64,000 nt of DNA from Pseudomonas sp. AL03 (GTDB lineage Bacteria > Pseudomonadota > Gammaproteobacteria > Pseudomonadales > Pseudomonadaceae). Below the pieces are notes generated by a model. The model saw only the letters and a program-made list of their open reading frames with translations. It had not been told where the DNA came from and made no database searches. Positions 8,305-17,887 of this stretch are shown here, one piece after another. The stretch lies in the NCBI RefSeq assembly GCF_029960815.1, contig NZ_JASBRE010000008.1, forward strand, positions 62,001 through 126,000, read 5' to 3'. Both the position numbers and the translations under genes were made by a program. Positions within the stretch are counted from its first letter, which is position 1; each line of letters begins with the position of its first letter.

Positions 8305-9420
8305 ATGAAAATGACTTATTGGCTCAGCGGCGGCACTGCGCTGGCAGCGGCGATCGGGATTGCCGCCTTCACCCCGCTGTTGGCCAGCGGCAAGGCCGAC
8401 AAGCCTGTCGCATCAGTGGCCGCGCTGACCCCGGTGGCCGTGGCCAGCGTGGTGTCCGGCCCGATCCCGGTGGAGCTTTCCGGCGTCGGCACCCTCGAAG
8501 CGGTGAATCAGGTCCAGGTCTCGCCGGAAGTCGGCGGGCGGATCGTGCAACTGAACTTCACCTCCGGCAAAAGCGTCAGCGCCGGCCAGGTGCTGATCAA
8601 GCTCAATGATGAACCCGAGCAGGGTGACATGAGCAAGCTACAGGCCCAGGCCAAGAACGCCCGGCTGGCCCTGGAGCGCACCCGCAAAGTCTTGCTGCTG
8701 GCCTCCACGCAATCGCAACTGGATCAGGCTCAGGCCAATTATGACCAAGTGCGCGGGGATATCGCCGGCGTCCAGGCGGTGATCAATCAGAAGACCATCC
8801 GCGCACCGTTCGCCGGGGTCCTGGGTATTCGCCGGGCCAACCTGGGCCAGTACCTCAACCCCGGTGATCCGGTGGTGACCCTGACCGATCTCTCGCGCCT
8901 GTTCGTCAACTTCCCGATGCCGGAACAGACCGCGGCCCAGTTGCAACCTGGCCAAGAGGTCCATTTGCGCGTCGACGCCTACCCGGACCGGTTGTTCAAG
9001 GCCATTGTCAGCACCCTCGAACAGCAGATCGATCCGGGCGCCCGCTCCATGCAGGTCCAGGCCACGCTGGACAATCCTGACCTATTGCTCAAACCGGGGA
9101 TGTTCGCCGACGTCACGATTTCATTGCCCAACCCGACCACCGCCCTGACCGTGCCGGAAACCGCGATCAACTACACCGCTTACGGCAACTCGGTGTTTGT
9201 GGTGCGCGACAATGGCGGCCAACTGAAGGTCGAGCAGGTGTTCGTCAAGGTCGGCCCCCGTCATCGCGATCGCATCGTCGTACTCGATGCGATCAAACCC
9301 GGTGAGCGCGTGGTGATTTCCGGCCAGATCAAGCTGAGCAATGGCATGCCGGTGCGCATCACCGAGGATGCCATGGCCCAGAACAATGGCCCGCTCCTGG
9401 ATATGGCGCAAAAGCAATGA
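8305..9420 (+). CDS. RND efflux periplasmic adaptor (membrane fusion protein)
   Basis: 371 residues. An N-terminal hydrophobic anchor or signal (residues 4-28) is followed by a barrel-sandwich lipoyl half (VELSGVGTLEAVNQVQVSPEVGG, about 55-80), a short alpha-hairpin (KLQAQAKNARLALERTR...), the second lipoyl half (TIRAPFAGVLGIRRANLGQYL), then beta-barrel and membrane-proximal domains. The hairpin is short, typical of MexH/AcrA-like adaptors with RND pumps of the MdtBC/MexW branch. The start at 8305 is tightly coupled to the upstream dsbA-like stop. Confidence 0.92.
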   Translation: MKMTYWLSGGTALAAAIGIAAFTPLLASGKADKPVASVAALTPVAVASVVSGPIPVELSGVGTLEAVNQVQVSPEVGGRIVQLNFTSGKSVSAGQVLIKLNDEPEQGDMSKLQAQAKNARLALERTRKVLLLASTQSQLDQAQANYDQVRGDIAGVQAVINQKTIRAPFAGVLGIRRANLGQYLNPGDPVVTLTDLSRLFVNFPMPEQTAAQLQPGQEVHLRVDAYPDRLFKAIVSTLEQQIDPGARSMQVQATLDNPDLLLKPGMFADVTISLPNPTTALTVPETAINYTAYGNSVFVVRDNGGQLKVEQVFVKVGPRHRDRIVVLDAIKPGERVVISGQIKLSNGMPVRITEDAMAQNNGPLLDMAQKQ

Positions 9421-9466
9421 AGCGTTCCCTTCGCCAACGAGCAACAGAAGAAGGCTCTGTTCCGGT

Positions 9467-12400
9467 ATGAAATTCACCGACCTGTTTATTCGTCGTCCCG
9501 TGCTGACGCTGGTGGTCAGCGCGCTGATCGTGATGCTCGGCGTTCTGGCGCTGCTCAATCTGCCGATACGCCAGTATCCGGCACTGGAAAGCGCAACCAT
9601 CACCGTCACCACCAACTATCCCGGCGCCCGCTCCTCGCTGATGCAGGGGTTCGTCACCCAACCGATTTCCCAGGCGGTGGCCTCGGTCGACGGGGTCGAT
9701 TACCTGACGTCCAGCTCGACTCAAGGCAAGAGCCTGATCAGCATCCGCCTGAAACTCAACGCCGACTCCAACAAGGCGCTGACGGAAATCATGGCGGCGG
9801 TCAATCAGGTGAAGTACCGCCTGCCCGAAGGCGCCTATGACTCGGTGATCGCCAAATCCTCCGGCGAAGGCACAGCGGTGATCTACATCGGTTTCTCCAG
9901 CAAGGATATCAGCCTGCCGGCCATTACCGATTACCTGTCGCGGGTGATCCAGCCGTTGTATTCCTCCATCGACGGCGTCGCCAATGCCGAAGTGCTTGGC
10001 GGTCAGACCCTGGCGATGCGCCTGTGGCTGGACCCGGTGCGCATGGCGGCGCGTAATATCTCCGCCAGCGACGTGGCCGAGGCGATCCGCAAGAACAACT
10101 TCCAGGCAGCCCCCGGCCAGACCAAGGGTGCATACGTTTCGGCCAACATCAACATCAACACCGATCTGACCAGTGTCGAGCAGTTTCGACAGCTGGTGAT
10201 CAAGAGCAAGGGCGACACGCTGATCCGTCTGAGTGACATCGGCACTGCCGAGCTGGGCGCCACCGCCTATGAAACCAGCGGCATCATGGACGGTGAGAAG
10301 AGCGTCTTCATCGGCCTGCACCCGACGCCCAGCGGCAACCCGTTGACCATCGTCAAAGGGGTCGAGGACATGATGCCTCAAGTGCAGAAAACCCTGCCGC
10401 CGGGCATGACCATGAACATCGTTTTCGAGGTCGCGCGCTTTATCAAGGCGTCCATCGACGAAGTGATGCGCACCTTGCTGGAAGCGGTGGTCATCGTTGC
10501 CGTGGTGATTTTCCTGTTCCTCGGTTCGATGCGCACGGTACTGATTCCACTGGTGACGATTCCGCTGTCGCTGGTCGGCGCCGCGGCGATGATGAGCCTG
10601 TTCGGCTTCAGCATTAACCTGCTGACCCTGTTGTCGATGGTGCTGGCGATCGGGCTGGTGGTGGACGACGCCATTGTGGTGGTGGAGAACGTCCACCGAC
10701 ATATTGAGTCAGGCAAGTCACCGCTGCATGCGGCGATGGTGGGAGCACGGGAAATCAGTGGTCCAGTGATCGCCATGACCATCACCCTCGCGGCGGTTTA
10801 CGCACCCATCGGCCTGATGGGCGGCCTCACGGGCGCACTGTTCAAAGAGTTCGCCTTTACCCTCGCAGGGGCGGTGATCGTCTCCGGGATCGTTGCCTTG
10901 ACGCTGTCGCCGCTGATGAGCTCGTTGCTGCTCACCAGCAAGTCCAACGAAGGCGTGATGGCCCGTGGCGCGGAACGGTTCTTCCACTGGCTGGGCGACA
11001 AGTACGGCCGGGTGCTGGACTTCTCGTTGCACCATTCGTGGATCACCGCTGTGATTGCCGTGCTGGTGTTCGCCAGCCTGCCATTTCTCTACCTCAACGC
11101 CCAGCGTGAACTCGCCCCCGGCGAAGACCAGGCACAAGTGCTGGCGGTGGCCAAGGCCCCGCAATACGCCAACATCGACTACACCGAAACCTACTCGCGC
11201 AAACTCGATACCTTGCTGGGCACCTACCCGGAAACCGACATGACCTGGGTCGTGGTCGGCAACGACGGACCACGTAGCGCATTCGGCGGCGCCAACCTCA
11301 GCGAATGGGACAAACGCACCCGCAGCGCCGACACCATTCAGGCCCAGGTGCAGCAGGAAGCGAACGAGATCGAAGGCATGAGCATCTTTGCCTTCCAACT
11401 GCCCTCATTACCGGGTTCCACCGGTGGCCTGCCGGTGCAGATGGTGATTCAGAGCTCCCAGGATCACCGCGTGGTGTTCGAAGAACTGGAACGCATCAAG
11501 CAAGCGGCGCGCGCTAGCGGACTGTTCGCTGTAGTCGACAGCGATCTGGACTTCAACAGCCCGCTGGTCAACATCAAGATCGACCGTACCAAGGCCAACG
11601 ATCTGGGCATCAGCATGCAGGCGATCGGTGATTCACTGGCGGTGCTGGTGGGCGAAAACTACATCAACCGCTTCGCCCTCAATGGTCGGGCCTACGATGT
11701 GATCCCGCAGGTGCCGCGCAACCAGCGCATGTCCGGCGAGCTGCTGGTGGGCCAATACGTCGAGGCGGCCAACGGCGCACACATTCCGCTGTCGACACTG
11801 GTCAGTTTCGAGATGGCGGTGGAAGCGAACAAGCTGACCCAGTTCAACCAGCTGAACTCGGCCACCCTGCAAGCCGTTCCGGCGCCCGGTGTCAGCATCG
11901 GCGATGCGGTAAAATTCCTGACCGCGCAAGCCCAGACATTGCCTGCCGGCTTTACCCATGACTGGCTGTCGGATGCCCGCCAATTCGTTCAGGAAGGCGG
12001 CGCGTTGATGATCACCTTCGCCTTCGCGATTCTGGTGATCTACCTGGTACTGGCAGCGCAATTCGAGAGCCTGCGCGATCCGTTGGTGATTCTGATCAGT
12101 GTGCCGTTGTCGATCTGCGGCGCGTTGATTCCGCTGTACCTGGGCTACGCCACCGTCAATATCTATACCCAGATCGGGTTGGTGACGCTGATCGGTCTGA
12201 TCAGCAAGCACGGGATCCTGATGGTCGAGTTCGCCAACGAACTGCAACAGAACCAGCAACTCGACCGGCGCACAGCCATCGAGCAGGCGGCGCTTATCCG
12301 TTTGCGGCCGATTCTGATGACCACCGCCGCCATGGTGGTGGGGCTGATCCCACTGCTGCTGGCCAGCGGTGCGGGTGCCCACAGCCGATTCAGCCTGGGT

Positions 12401-12553
12401 CTGGTGATTGTGGTCGGGATGCTGGTGGGCACGCTGTTCACGCTGTTCATCCTGCCCACCGTTTATACCTACCTGGCCAAGGATCACCGAGCCGCTCAGC
12501 ACTCGGCCCGCAATCAGGAACTCAGCCAGGTCAGCAACGCCCTGACGGACTGA
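9467..12553 (+). CDS. RND multidrug efflux permease (HAE1 type)
   Basis: 1028 residues, full length for a trimeric proton-driven RND pump. It begins MKFTDLFIRRPVLTLVVSAL, and transmembrane helix 4 carries the proton-relay pair D400-D401 in GLVVDDAIVVVENV. Two repeated halves of six helices and large periplasmic loops are visible. The upstream in-frame start at 9341 overlaps the adaptor gene and adds non-family sequence, so ATG 9467 is used. It sits between an adaptor and a TolC-like outer-membrane gene, giving a complete tripartite pump. Substrate is not predictable, but the pump lies immediately left of a candidate biosynthetic cluster. Confidence 0.95.
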   Translation: MKFTDLFIRRPVLTLVVSALIVMLGVLALLNLPIRQYPALESATITVTTNYPGARSSLMQGFVTQPISQAVASVDGVDYLTSSSTQGKSLISIRLKLNADSNKALTEIMAAVNQVKYRLPEGAYDSVIAKSSGEGTAVIYIGFSSKDISLPAITDYLSRVIQPLYSSIDGVANAEVLGGQTLAMRLWLDPVRMAARNISASDVAEAIRKNNFQAAPGQTKGAYVSANININTDLTSVEQFRQLVIKSKGDTLIRLSDIGTAELGATAYETSGIMDGEKSVFIGLHPTPSGNPLTIVKGVEDMMPQVQKTLPPGMTMNIVFEVARFIKASIDEVMRTLLEAVVIVAVVIFLFLGSMRTVLIPLVTIPLSLVGAAAMMSLFGFSINLLTLLSMVLAIGLVVDDAIVVVENVHRHIESGKSPLHAAMVGAREISGPVIAMTITLAAVYAPIGLMGGLTGALFKEFAFTLAGAVIVSGIVALTLSPLMSSLLLTSKSNEGVMARGAERFFHWLGDKYGRVLDFSLHHSWITAVIAVLVFASLPFLYLNAQRELAPGEDQAQVLAVAKAPQYANIDYTETYSRKLDTLLGTYPETDMTWVVVGNDGPRSAFGGANLSEWDKRTRSADTIQAQVQQEANEIEGMSIFAFQLPSLPGSTGGLPVQMVIQSSQDHRVVFEELERIKQAARASGLFAVVDSDLDFNSPLVNIKIDRTKANDLGISMQAIGDSLAVLVGENYINRFALNGRAYDVIPQVPRNQRMSGELLVGQYVEAANGAHIPLSTLVSFEMAVEANKLTQFNQLNSATLQAVPAPGVSIGDAVKFLTAQAQTLPAGFTHDWLSDARQFVQEGGALMITFAFAILVIYLVLAAQFESLRDPLVILISVPLSICGALIPLYLGYATVNIYTQIGLVTLIGLISKHGILMVEFANELQQNQQLDRRTAIEQAALIRLRPILMTTAAMVVGLIPLLLASGAGAHSRFSLGLVIVVGMLVGTLFTLFILPTVYTYLAKDHRAAQHSARNQELSQVSNALTD

Positions 12554-12642
12554 TTCCGCCCCCAACTGTTTTCATCTCGCCACCTGCCGCAGAACCCGCA
12601 CCGGGTTCTGCGGGACAGGCTGGCCGAAAAAGAGTACCTGTC

Positions 12643-14031
12643 ATGTTCAGATTGTCTTTGATAACCCTGCTGATCTTCGCCACCCAGGCCAACGCCGTTG
12701 AAACGTCCCCACGCAGCACACTGATGTCGGTGTACAGCCAGGTCGTGGAACACAACAGCGAATTAGCCGCCGCTCAGGAAGACTACTTCGCCCGCCGCGA
12801 AGCCGTGCCCCAGGCACGGGCCGACCTGTTGCCACAGATAGACCTGCAAGCCCTGAACGGCAGCACCCGGACCAACCTGCATGATGTCGACACACGCAAC
12901 GGCAGCCTGTACCGCGTGACATTGAACCAGCCGCTGTTCGATGCCGCGCACTGGTTCAACCTCAAGTCTGCCCACGCCCTGAGCGAACAGGCTCAACTGG
13001 ACTTCTCCACCGTCCAGCAAGGGCTGGTACTCAAGACCGCCCAGAGCTATTTCGACACGCTGCTGGCCGAAGACACCCTGGCCGCCACCAAAGCCGAACT
13101 GCGCGCTTTCGAGCGTCAGTTGAACCAGACCCGGCAACGCTACGACGCCGGCCTCTCGGACCAGAACGATGTGCTTTCGGCGCAGGCCAGCTACGACCGC
13201 TCCCATGCCAGCGTGATCAATGCCCAGCGCCTGACCGACGATGCTTACCAGGCGCTGAATCGCCTGACCGGCCAGCCTCAGGCACCCTTGATCGGCATCC
13301 GCCATACCCTCCCTGTCGAACCACCGGTGCCCAACGAAGCCCAGTCCTGGGTTGACCAGGCGCTGACGCAAAACCTGCGCCTGCGTGCCAGTCAGCTGAG
13401 AACCCAGGCGGCACAGGAAAACCTGCGCAGCAAAAAAGCCGAACACTTACCTACCTTGGGATTGCAATTGGGGTATTCCGAGGGTGACGCCGATGTGATG
13501 GACAACCCACCTGCCTTCGGCCAGCGCGGCGGTAATGAGAAACAGAGTTCAGTGCTGCTGAACTTCAAGCTGCCGCTGTACAGCGGTGGACGCACCAGCT
13601 CTCGGGTTCGCGAGGCTTATCACCGTTTCGACGAAAGCGAATACGACCAGACCAGCCTGCAACGGGAGGTGGTCGAGGCCTCACGCAATGCCTTTCGTTC
13701 GGTCAACAGCGAGCGCGAACAGGTGCGCGCGTTGCGCCAGACTATCATCTCCAGCCAAGGCGCGTTACACGCGACGGAAGTCGGCTATGAAGTGGGTAAC
13801 CGCAACATCGTCGACATCCTGTCCGCCCAGCGTGATCTGTACAACGCGGTACGCGAATACAACCTGGCCCGCTACAGCTACATCCTCAGCGGCCTGCGCC
13901 TGAAGCTTGCGGCCGGAACCTTGAGCCCCGCTGACCTGCAAAGTCTGGCGCAGTACCTGAAACCTGATTACGACCCCGACAAGGACTTCCTGCCGGCAGA
14001 CCTGGCGCAACAAGACGTCAAGACACTCTGA
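12643..14031 (+). CDS. TolC-family outer-membrane efflux protein
   Basis: 462 residues. The signal peptide MFRLSLITLLIFATQANA is followed by the duplicated OEP helical hairpins (NSELAAAQEDYFARREAVPQ near 40 and AREAYHRFDESEYDQ-like segment near 325) and the C-terminal VGNRNIVDILSAQRDLYNA motif. It lacks the lipobox of NodT/OprM-type channels and looks more like TolC or type I secretion channels, which is unusual for a Pseudomonas RND operon. The 89-nt gap after the permease suggests the same transcript. Confidence 0.92.
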   Translation: MFRLSLITLLIFATQANAVETSPRSTLMSVYSQVVEHNSELAAAQEDYFARREAVPQARADLLPQIDLQALNGSTRTNLHDVDTRNGSLYRVTLNQPLFDAAHWFNLKSAHALSEQAQLDFSTVQQGLVLKTAQSYFDTLLAEDTLAATKAELRAFERQLNQTRQRYDAGLSDQNDVLSAQASYDRSHASVINAQRLTDDAYQALNRLTGQPQAPLIGIRHTLPVEPPVPNEAQSWVDQALTQNLRLRASQLRTQAAQENLRSKKAEHLPTLGLQLGYSEGDADVMDNPPAFGQRGGNEKQSSVLLNFKLPLYSGGRTSSRVREAYHRFDESEYDQTSLQREVVEASRNAFRSVNSEREQVRALRQTIISSQGALHATEVGYEVGNRNIVDILSAQRDLYNAVREYNLARYSYILSGLRLKLAAGTLSPADLQSLAQYLKPDYDPDKDFLPADLAQQDVKTL

Positions 14032-14064
14032 GGAAAGCCCGCTTGCCACAGGTGGGTCACGGTT

Positions 14065-14982
14065 TCAGAGTGCCAGGGCCTCGGATTTGTCACTCTTGAT
14101 GCCCTGGCACAGCTCGCGAATGATGTCGGTCATCAGCCGGACTTCCGGGTTGAGCTTGTACTCTTCCGGGAAGCCCATATACATCGGCACTTCGCGTTCA
14201 CGCTGATGACACAGTGGCACCGTGCGCAACTGACCACCCGCCAGCTTCTCGCTGACCATGTGCTCCGGCAGCCAGGCAAAGCCCAGGCCTCGTTCGACAA
14301 AGGTCAGCGCGGTGCTCAGGTTGCTCACGGTCCAGCGCTGCGACGTGCCGAGCCAACCGCTGTTCTGCGAGGTGCGCATGCCCGAATCGCGAATCACGAT
14401 TTGTCGGTAGTCTTTCATGTCGGTAAGGCTCAGCTCGCCGTTGAAATGGGCCAGTGAGTGATCGGACGCCACGACGCACAGCAGCGAGACGTTGAGCAAG
14501 AATTCCTGCATATAGCCCGCCGGCAGACTGCTGGCGATGCCCAGCTCGACCTTGCCGTCTTCCAGCAGTTCGCGTGCGCCGGACAACGCCGTTTCGTACA
14601 GCCGGATACGGTGCCCTTGCAAGACGGAGGAAAACCGGAACAGCGCCTGCTCCAGCAAATCGGCGGGAAACAGCATGTCGACCGCCAGCGCGTGTTCGGT
14701 AAACAGCCCCGGCTGGTACTGATTGGCCAGTCGCTCAAGTTTTTGCGCCGAGCCCAGCAAGTGCTTGGCCTGAGGCAGCAGGGCTTGGCCCAGAGGCGTC
14801 AATACCGCCCTGCGCCCCTCGATCAGGAACAGTTCCTGACCCAGCAGGGCTTCCATGCGATTGACCGAATGGCTGATGGCCGACTGCGACTTGAACATGT
14901 GCTCGCCAGCCTGCTGGAAACCGCCACACTCAACCGTAGAAACAAAAGCCTGCCACTGGTCGAGACTGATCTTGGAAAACAT
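14065..14982 (-). CDS. LysR-family transcriptional regulator
   Basis: 305 residues. The HTH is at about 5-65 (WQAFVSTVECGGFQQAGEHM then SQSAISHSVNRMEALLGQELF), followed by an effector domain. It is convergent with the efflux operon and divergent, across about 820 bp, from the HMG-CoA-synthase operon. It is therefore the best candidate for a pathway-specific regulator of either or both. RBS AGGAGG-like (rc of cctcctt) precedes ATG 14982. Confidence 0.88.
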   Translation of the reverse strand: MFSKISLDQWQAFVSTVECGGFQQAGEHMFKSQSAISHSVNRMEALLGQELFLIEGRRAVLTPLGQALLPQAKHLLGSAQKLERLANQYQPGLFTEHALAVDMLFPADLLEQALFRFSSVLQGHRIRLYETALSGARELLEDGKVELGIASSLPAGYMQEFLLNVSLLCVVASDHSLAHFNGELSLTDMKDYRQIVIRDSGMRTSQNSGWLGTSQRWTVSNLSTALTFVERGLGFAWLPEHMVSEKLAGGQLRTVPLCHQREREVPMYMGFPEEYKLNPEVRLMTDIIRELCQGIKSDKSEALAL

Positions 14983-15805
14983 TCGAACCTCCTTGTCCGT
15001 ATCAGGTAAAAATCAGAGCTACTGCGACGTGGCGTTTTACCACAAAAAACCCTCTCGCCCTACTCAATCGACGCGCTCGACTCGTGCGTGCTCACTGTCG
15101 ATCCGTGTCGTTTTAGAACACATGAAAACAATGATTGGTTTGACTCAATTTAATTCACTTTTCCAGACCCGTTCTTTACCTTTATCACTGTTACCCGCCG
15201 CGAACAAAACAATAGGACTCGCGCTCCAAACACCGCTATCGCGCGACACGCAGAAGTTCATTTTGGAGAAAACAAACCAGCGCCACAGGTTAGTTTAAAA
15301 AACACAGCCCCTGTCAACTTCCCTGCCACTGACTGGTCATTCCAGTGGGTGCGTAGTCTATTGCCTTGTTATTTAAGTCTCCAACTCCTGAATGACTCCC
15401 TTCTTTAGCGTCCTCCTCCCCCGGGCTATTGCCAGAACCAGAAACCTTGTTTTTCCGAAGGACAAATCGGCAAATACCTTAAGCATTACCTTATAACTTT
15501 TCTGTCACATCCAGCCTCTACGGTTGTTCATAAAACAGCCACATCGGTGCCGTGCGCAGCAGAATCACCGATTTTTATATGAATAAAGCCTGCGCCAAAA
15601 CTGCGCATGATGACTGAAGGCTGCCTAAAAAACATTCACATGCATAAGCGTAATGAAAAACATGAAGGGAGGTACTGGATCCGATCTGAATATTTCGCTT
15701 TTCCAGCTTGAGAGGATTACGGTAATAATTTGTCGTCATTTGATTTCTTAATAAATCGACGCCGCACTGCAGAACACCAACACCTCACCTATGGAATAAA
15801 AGATC
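14983..15805. other. AT-rich regulatory region upstream of biosynthetic block A
   Basis: About 820 bp, clearly poorer in G+C than its flanks. I find no credible gene; the longest small frame (from 15607, about 33 codons) has no recognisable family. It separates a LysR gene from the operon it probably controls, and its length and AT content suit silencing by MvaT/H-NS-type proteins and a long leader. No specific operator can be named. Confidence 0.5.
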
Positions 15806-17005
15806 ATGGAATTGAACATGAAGATCGGCATCGATGACATTGGGTTGTATGTACCGGAGCACTTTTTCCCGCTTCACGAACTTGCCGTGCGGCATAACAT
15901 TGATCCCAACAAATACCTGGTGGGTATCGGTCAGGAATTCATGGCGGTTCCAGCGCCTGACGAAGACATCGTCAGCATGGCCGCAAACGCCACCCAACCG
16001 CTGCTGACCGACGATCTGAGAGCGTCCATTTCGACCGTCATCCTGGCAACCGAGAGTGGTATCGACCAGTCCAAGTCCGCCGGGCTTTTCGTGCACCGGA
16101 TGCTGGGGCTCAAAGCCGATTGCCGAGTCATCGAGTTCAAACAGGCGTGCTACGGCGCGACCGCCGGCCTGCAAATGGCCTGTGCACTGGTGCGTCAGCG
16201 TCCAAACGAAAAAATCCTGCTGATTGCCTCGGACATCGCCCGCTACAAACAGGACTCGGAAGGCGAATGCACCCAAGGCGCCGGGGCTATCGCGATGATC
16301 ATCGCCAAGGACCCGCGCATTCTGGAAATTCACCCGCATGAGGGTAAATACAGCCTGGACGTCATGGATTTCTGGCGTCCGAACTTCGCCTCCACCGCGT
16401 TTGTCGACGGCAAGCTGTCGATCGATATTTACATGGAATCGCTCAAGCATTCCTGGGAGAACTACCGCAATGACGGTGGCCTGGCGCTCACCGATTTGAG
16501 TTACCTGTGCTTCCATCAACCGTTCACCAAAATGGCCAAGAAAGCCTTTTCGGTGTTCGAAACCCTGGAGCCAGCCGCAGCCGCCGCGCTCGGCGAAAGC
16601 AGCTACGCCGACAGCCAGATCTACGGTAAAGCCATCGGCAACTGCTACACCGCTTCGCTCTACATCGCACTGTTGTCACTGCTGGAAAACAACGCGCAAG
16701 ACCTCTCTGGCAAAAACATCGGCCTGTTCAGCTATGGCTCCGGCAGTGTCGGCGAGTTCTTCTCCGGCACGGTGGTCAAGGGCTACGCAAACCATTCGCG
16801 CAAGCACTTCCACGCCAACATGCTCGAGCGCCGCACACAGCTGGAACACGCGCAGTACACCGACTGGTTCTATGGCGACAAACAAAGCGATGCCGAAACC
16901 TATCAAACGCCACGCATCAGCAGCGCCAGCTATCGCTTCGCCGGTACCGAAGGCTATCGCCGGCTGTATGAAGAAAACACTCAGCAAGCCTTGAGAGTCG
17001 CGTAA
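15806..17005 (+). CDS. 3-hydroxy-3-methylglutaryl-CoA synthase family protein
   Basis: 399 residues. It condenses acetyl-CoA with acetoacetyl-CoA, or with a beta-ketoacyl thioester in PksG-type members. The catalytic set is present: Glu83 (ATESGID), nucleophilic Cys115 (FKQACYGATAGL) and His233 (CFHQPFTKMAKKA); the GSGSVGEFFSG loop near 310 closes the thiolase fold. ATG 15818 (MKIGIDDIGLYVP) is an alternative start that fits MvaS N-termini better. It is first in a tight operon; the next gene overlaps by one base (TAATG). Pseudomonads normally use the MEP pathway, so a role in isoprenoid synthesis is unlikely; no other mevalonate gene is present. Confidence 0.93.
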   Translation: MELNMKIGIDDIGLYVPEHFFPLHELAVRHNIDPNKYLVGIGQEFMAVPAPDEDIVSMAANATQPLLTDDLRASISTVILATESGIDQSKSAGLFVHRMLGLKADCRVIEFKQACYGATAGLQMACALVRQRPNEKILLIASDIARYKQDSEGECTQGAGAIAMIIAKDPRILEIHPHEGKYSLDVMDFWRPNFASTAFVDGKLSIDIYMESLKHSWENYRNDGGLALTDLSYLCFHQPFTKMAKKAFSVFETLEPAAAAALGESSYADSQIYGKAIGNCYTASLYIALLSLLENNAQDLSGKNIGLFSYGSGSVGEFFSGTVVKGYANHSRKHFHANMLERRTQLEHAQYTDWFYGDKQSDAETYQTPRISSASYRFAGTEGYRRLYEENTQQALRVA

Positions 17006-17787
17006 TGAGTGAGGTTCTGCTGAGCTGGATCAATCCAGACGTGGCCTGCCTGACACTGAACAGGCCCCATGCAGGCAACGCGCTGAACGAAGCACTGTTG
17101 CTGCAACTGGCCGAGCATCTCGAGCTGCTGGCCAGCCAGGATGACCTTCGGGCCCTGGTGCTCGATGGGGAGGGAACGCACTTTTGCACCGGCGCAGACC
17201 TGCACTGGATGCGCCGCAGCCTGGAGTTCCGTCACGCGCAAAACCTGGACGATGCGGAACGCCTGGCCATCGTGCTACAGCGGCTCGACGAGTTCCCGGT
17301 TCCGGTGCTCGCCCTGGCCAAGGGCTCGGTGTTCGGCGGCGCCCTGGGCTTGATCAGCTGCGCCGACTATGTGCTGGCCAGCAGCGATGCGCGGTTCTCG
17401 TTCAGCGAGGCCCGCCTGGGGTTGGTCCCCGCATTGATCAGCCCCTATGTGGTACGCGCCATCGGTATGCGCCAGGCCCGGCACTACATGCTGTCGGCCG
17501 AGATTTTCGATACCGCCAGCGCCGTGCACCTCGGCCTGGTGCATCGACAGACCGCGACCTCGGCACTCCACAGCAGTCGCGATCAGTGGCTTGGGCATAT
17601 CCACAAAGGCGGGCCGCAAGCCTGCCGCGAAATAAAAACCATGCTGCGCCGACTGGGCAAACACGACGGTCTGCTTGAGGAGCAGCCCGACAACCTTCGC
17701 CTGATCGCCAAGGTGCGCACCTCCTCCGAAGGACAGGCCGGCCTGAATGCGTTTTTCAACAATCGCAAACCTGATTGGGCCCTCTGA
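17005..17787 (+). CDS. Enoyl-CoA hydratase family protein, methylglutaconyl-CoA hydratase-like
   Basis: 260 residues of crotonase fold. Oxyanion-hole segments are HFCTGADLHWMRRS (residues about 59-70) and AKGSVFGGALGLISCADY (about 105-122). The stretch RLGLVPALISPYVVRAIG is characteristic of LiuC-type methylglutaconyl-CoA hydratases. Following HMG-CoA synthase, the natural reading is dehydration of HMG-CoA to 3-methylglutaconyl-CoA. The pair recalls both the myxobacterial alternative isovalerate route (MvaS/LiuC) and PKS beta-branching cassettes, but neither an AibA/B decarboxylase nor an ACP is present. Confidence 0.88.
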   Translation: MSEVLLSWINPDVACLTLNRPHAGNALNEALLLQLAEHLELLASQDDLRALVLDGEGTHFCTGADLHWMRRSLEFRHAQNLDDAERLAIVLQRLDEFPVPVLALAKGSVFGGALGLISCADYVLASSDARFSFSEARLGLVPALISPYVVRAIGMRQARHYMLSAEIFDTASAVHLGLVHRQTATSALHSSRDQWLGHIHKGGPQACREIKTMLRRLGKHDGLLEEQPDNLRLIAKVRTSSEGQAGLNAFFNNRKPDWAL

Positions 17788-17887
17788 AACATCGCCCCGG
17801 ACCCTGCGTGAACACTCGGTCCACGGGCACGGAGCAAACGCAGTGAAACGTCGCCAACATTATTGATGTTCTCAAGGAAAAATTTTT

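Noticed and set aside
15607..15711. Small ORF of about 33 codons in the AT-rich leader
   Set aside because: No recognisable family, no conserved context available and no convincing ribosome-binding site.
15806..17005. Mevalonate pathway for isoprenoids
   Set aside because: No HMG-CoA reductase, mevalonate kinase or decarboxylase gene is nearby; Pseudomonas uses the MEP pathway.
15806..17787. Trans-AT polyketide beta-branching cassette
   Set aside because: HMG-CoA synthase and one hydratase are there, but no ketosynthase, acyl-carrier protein or second hydratase is present in the window.
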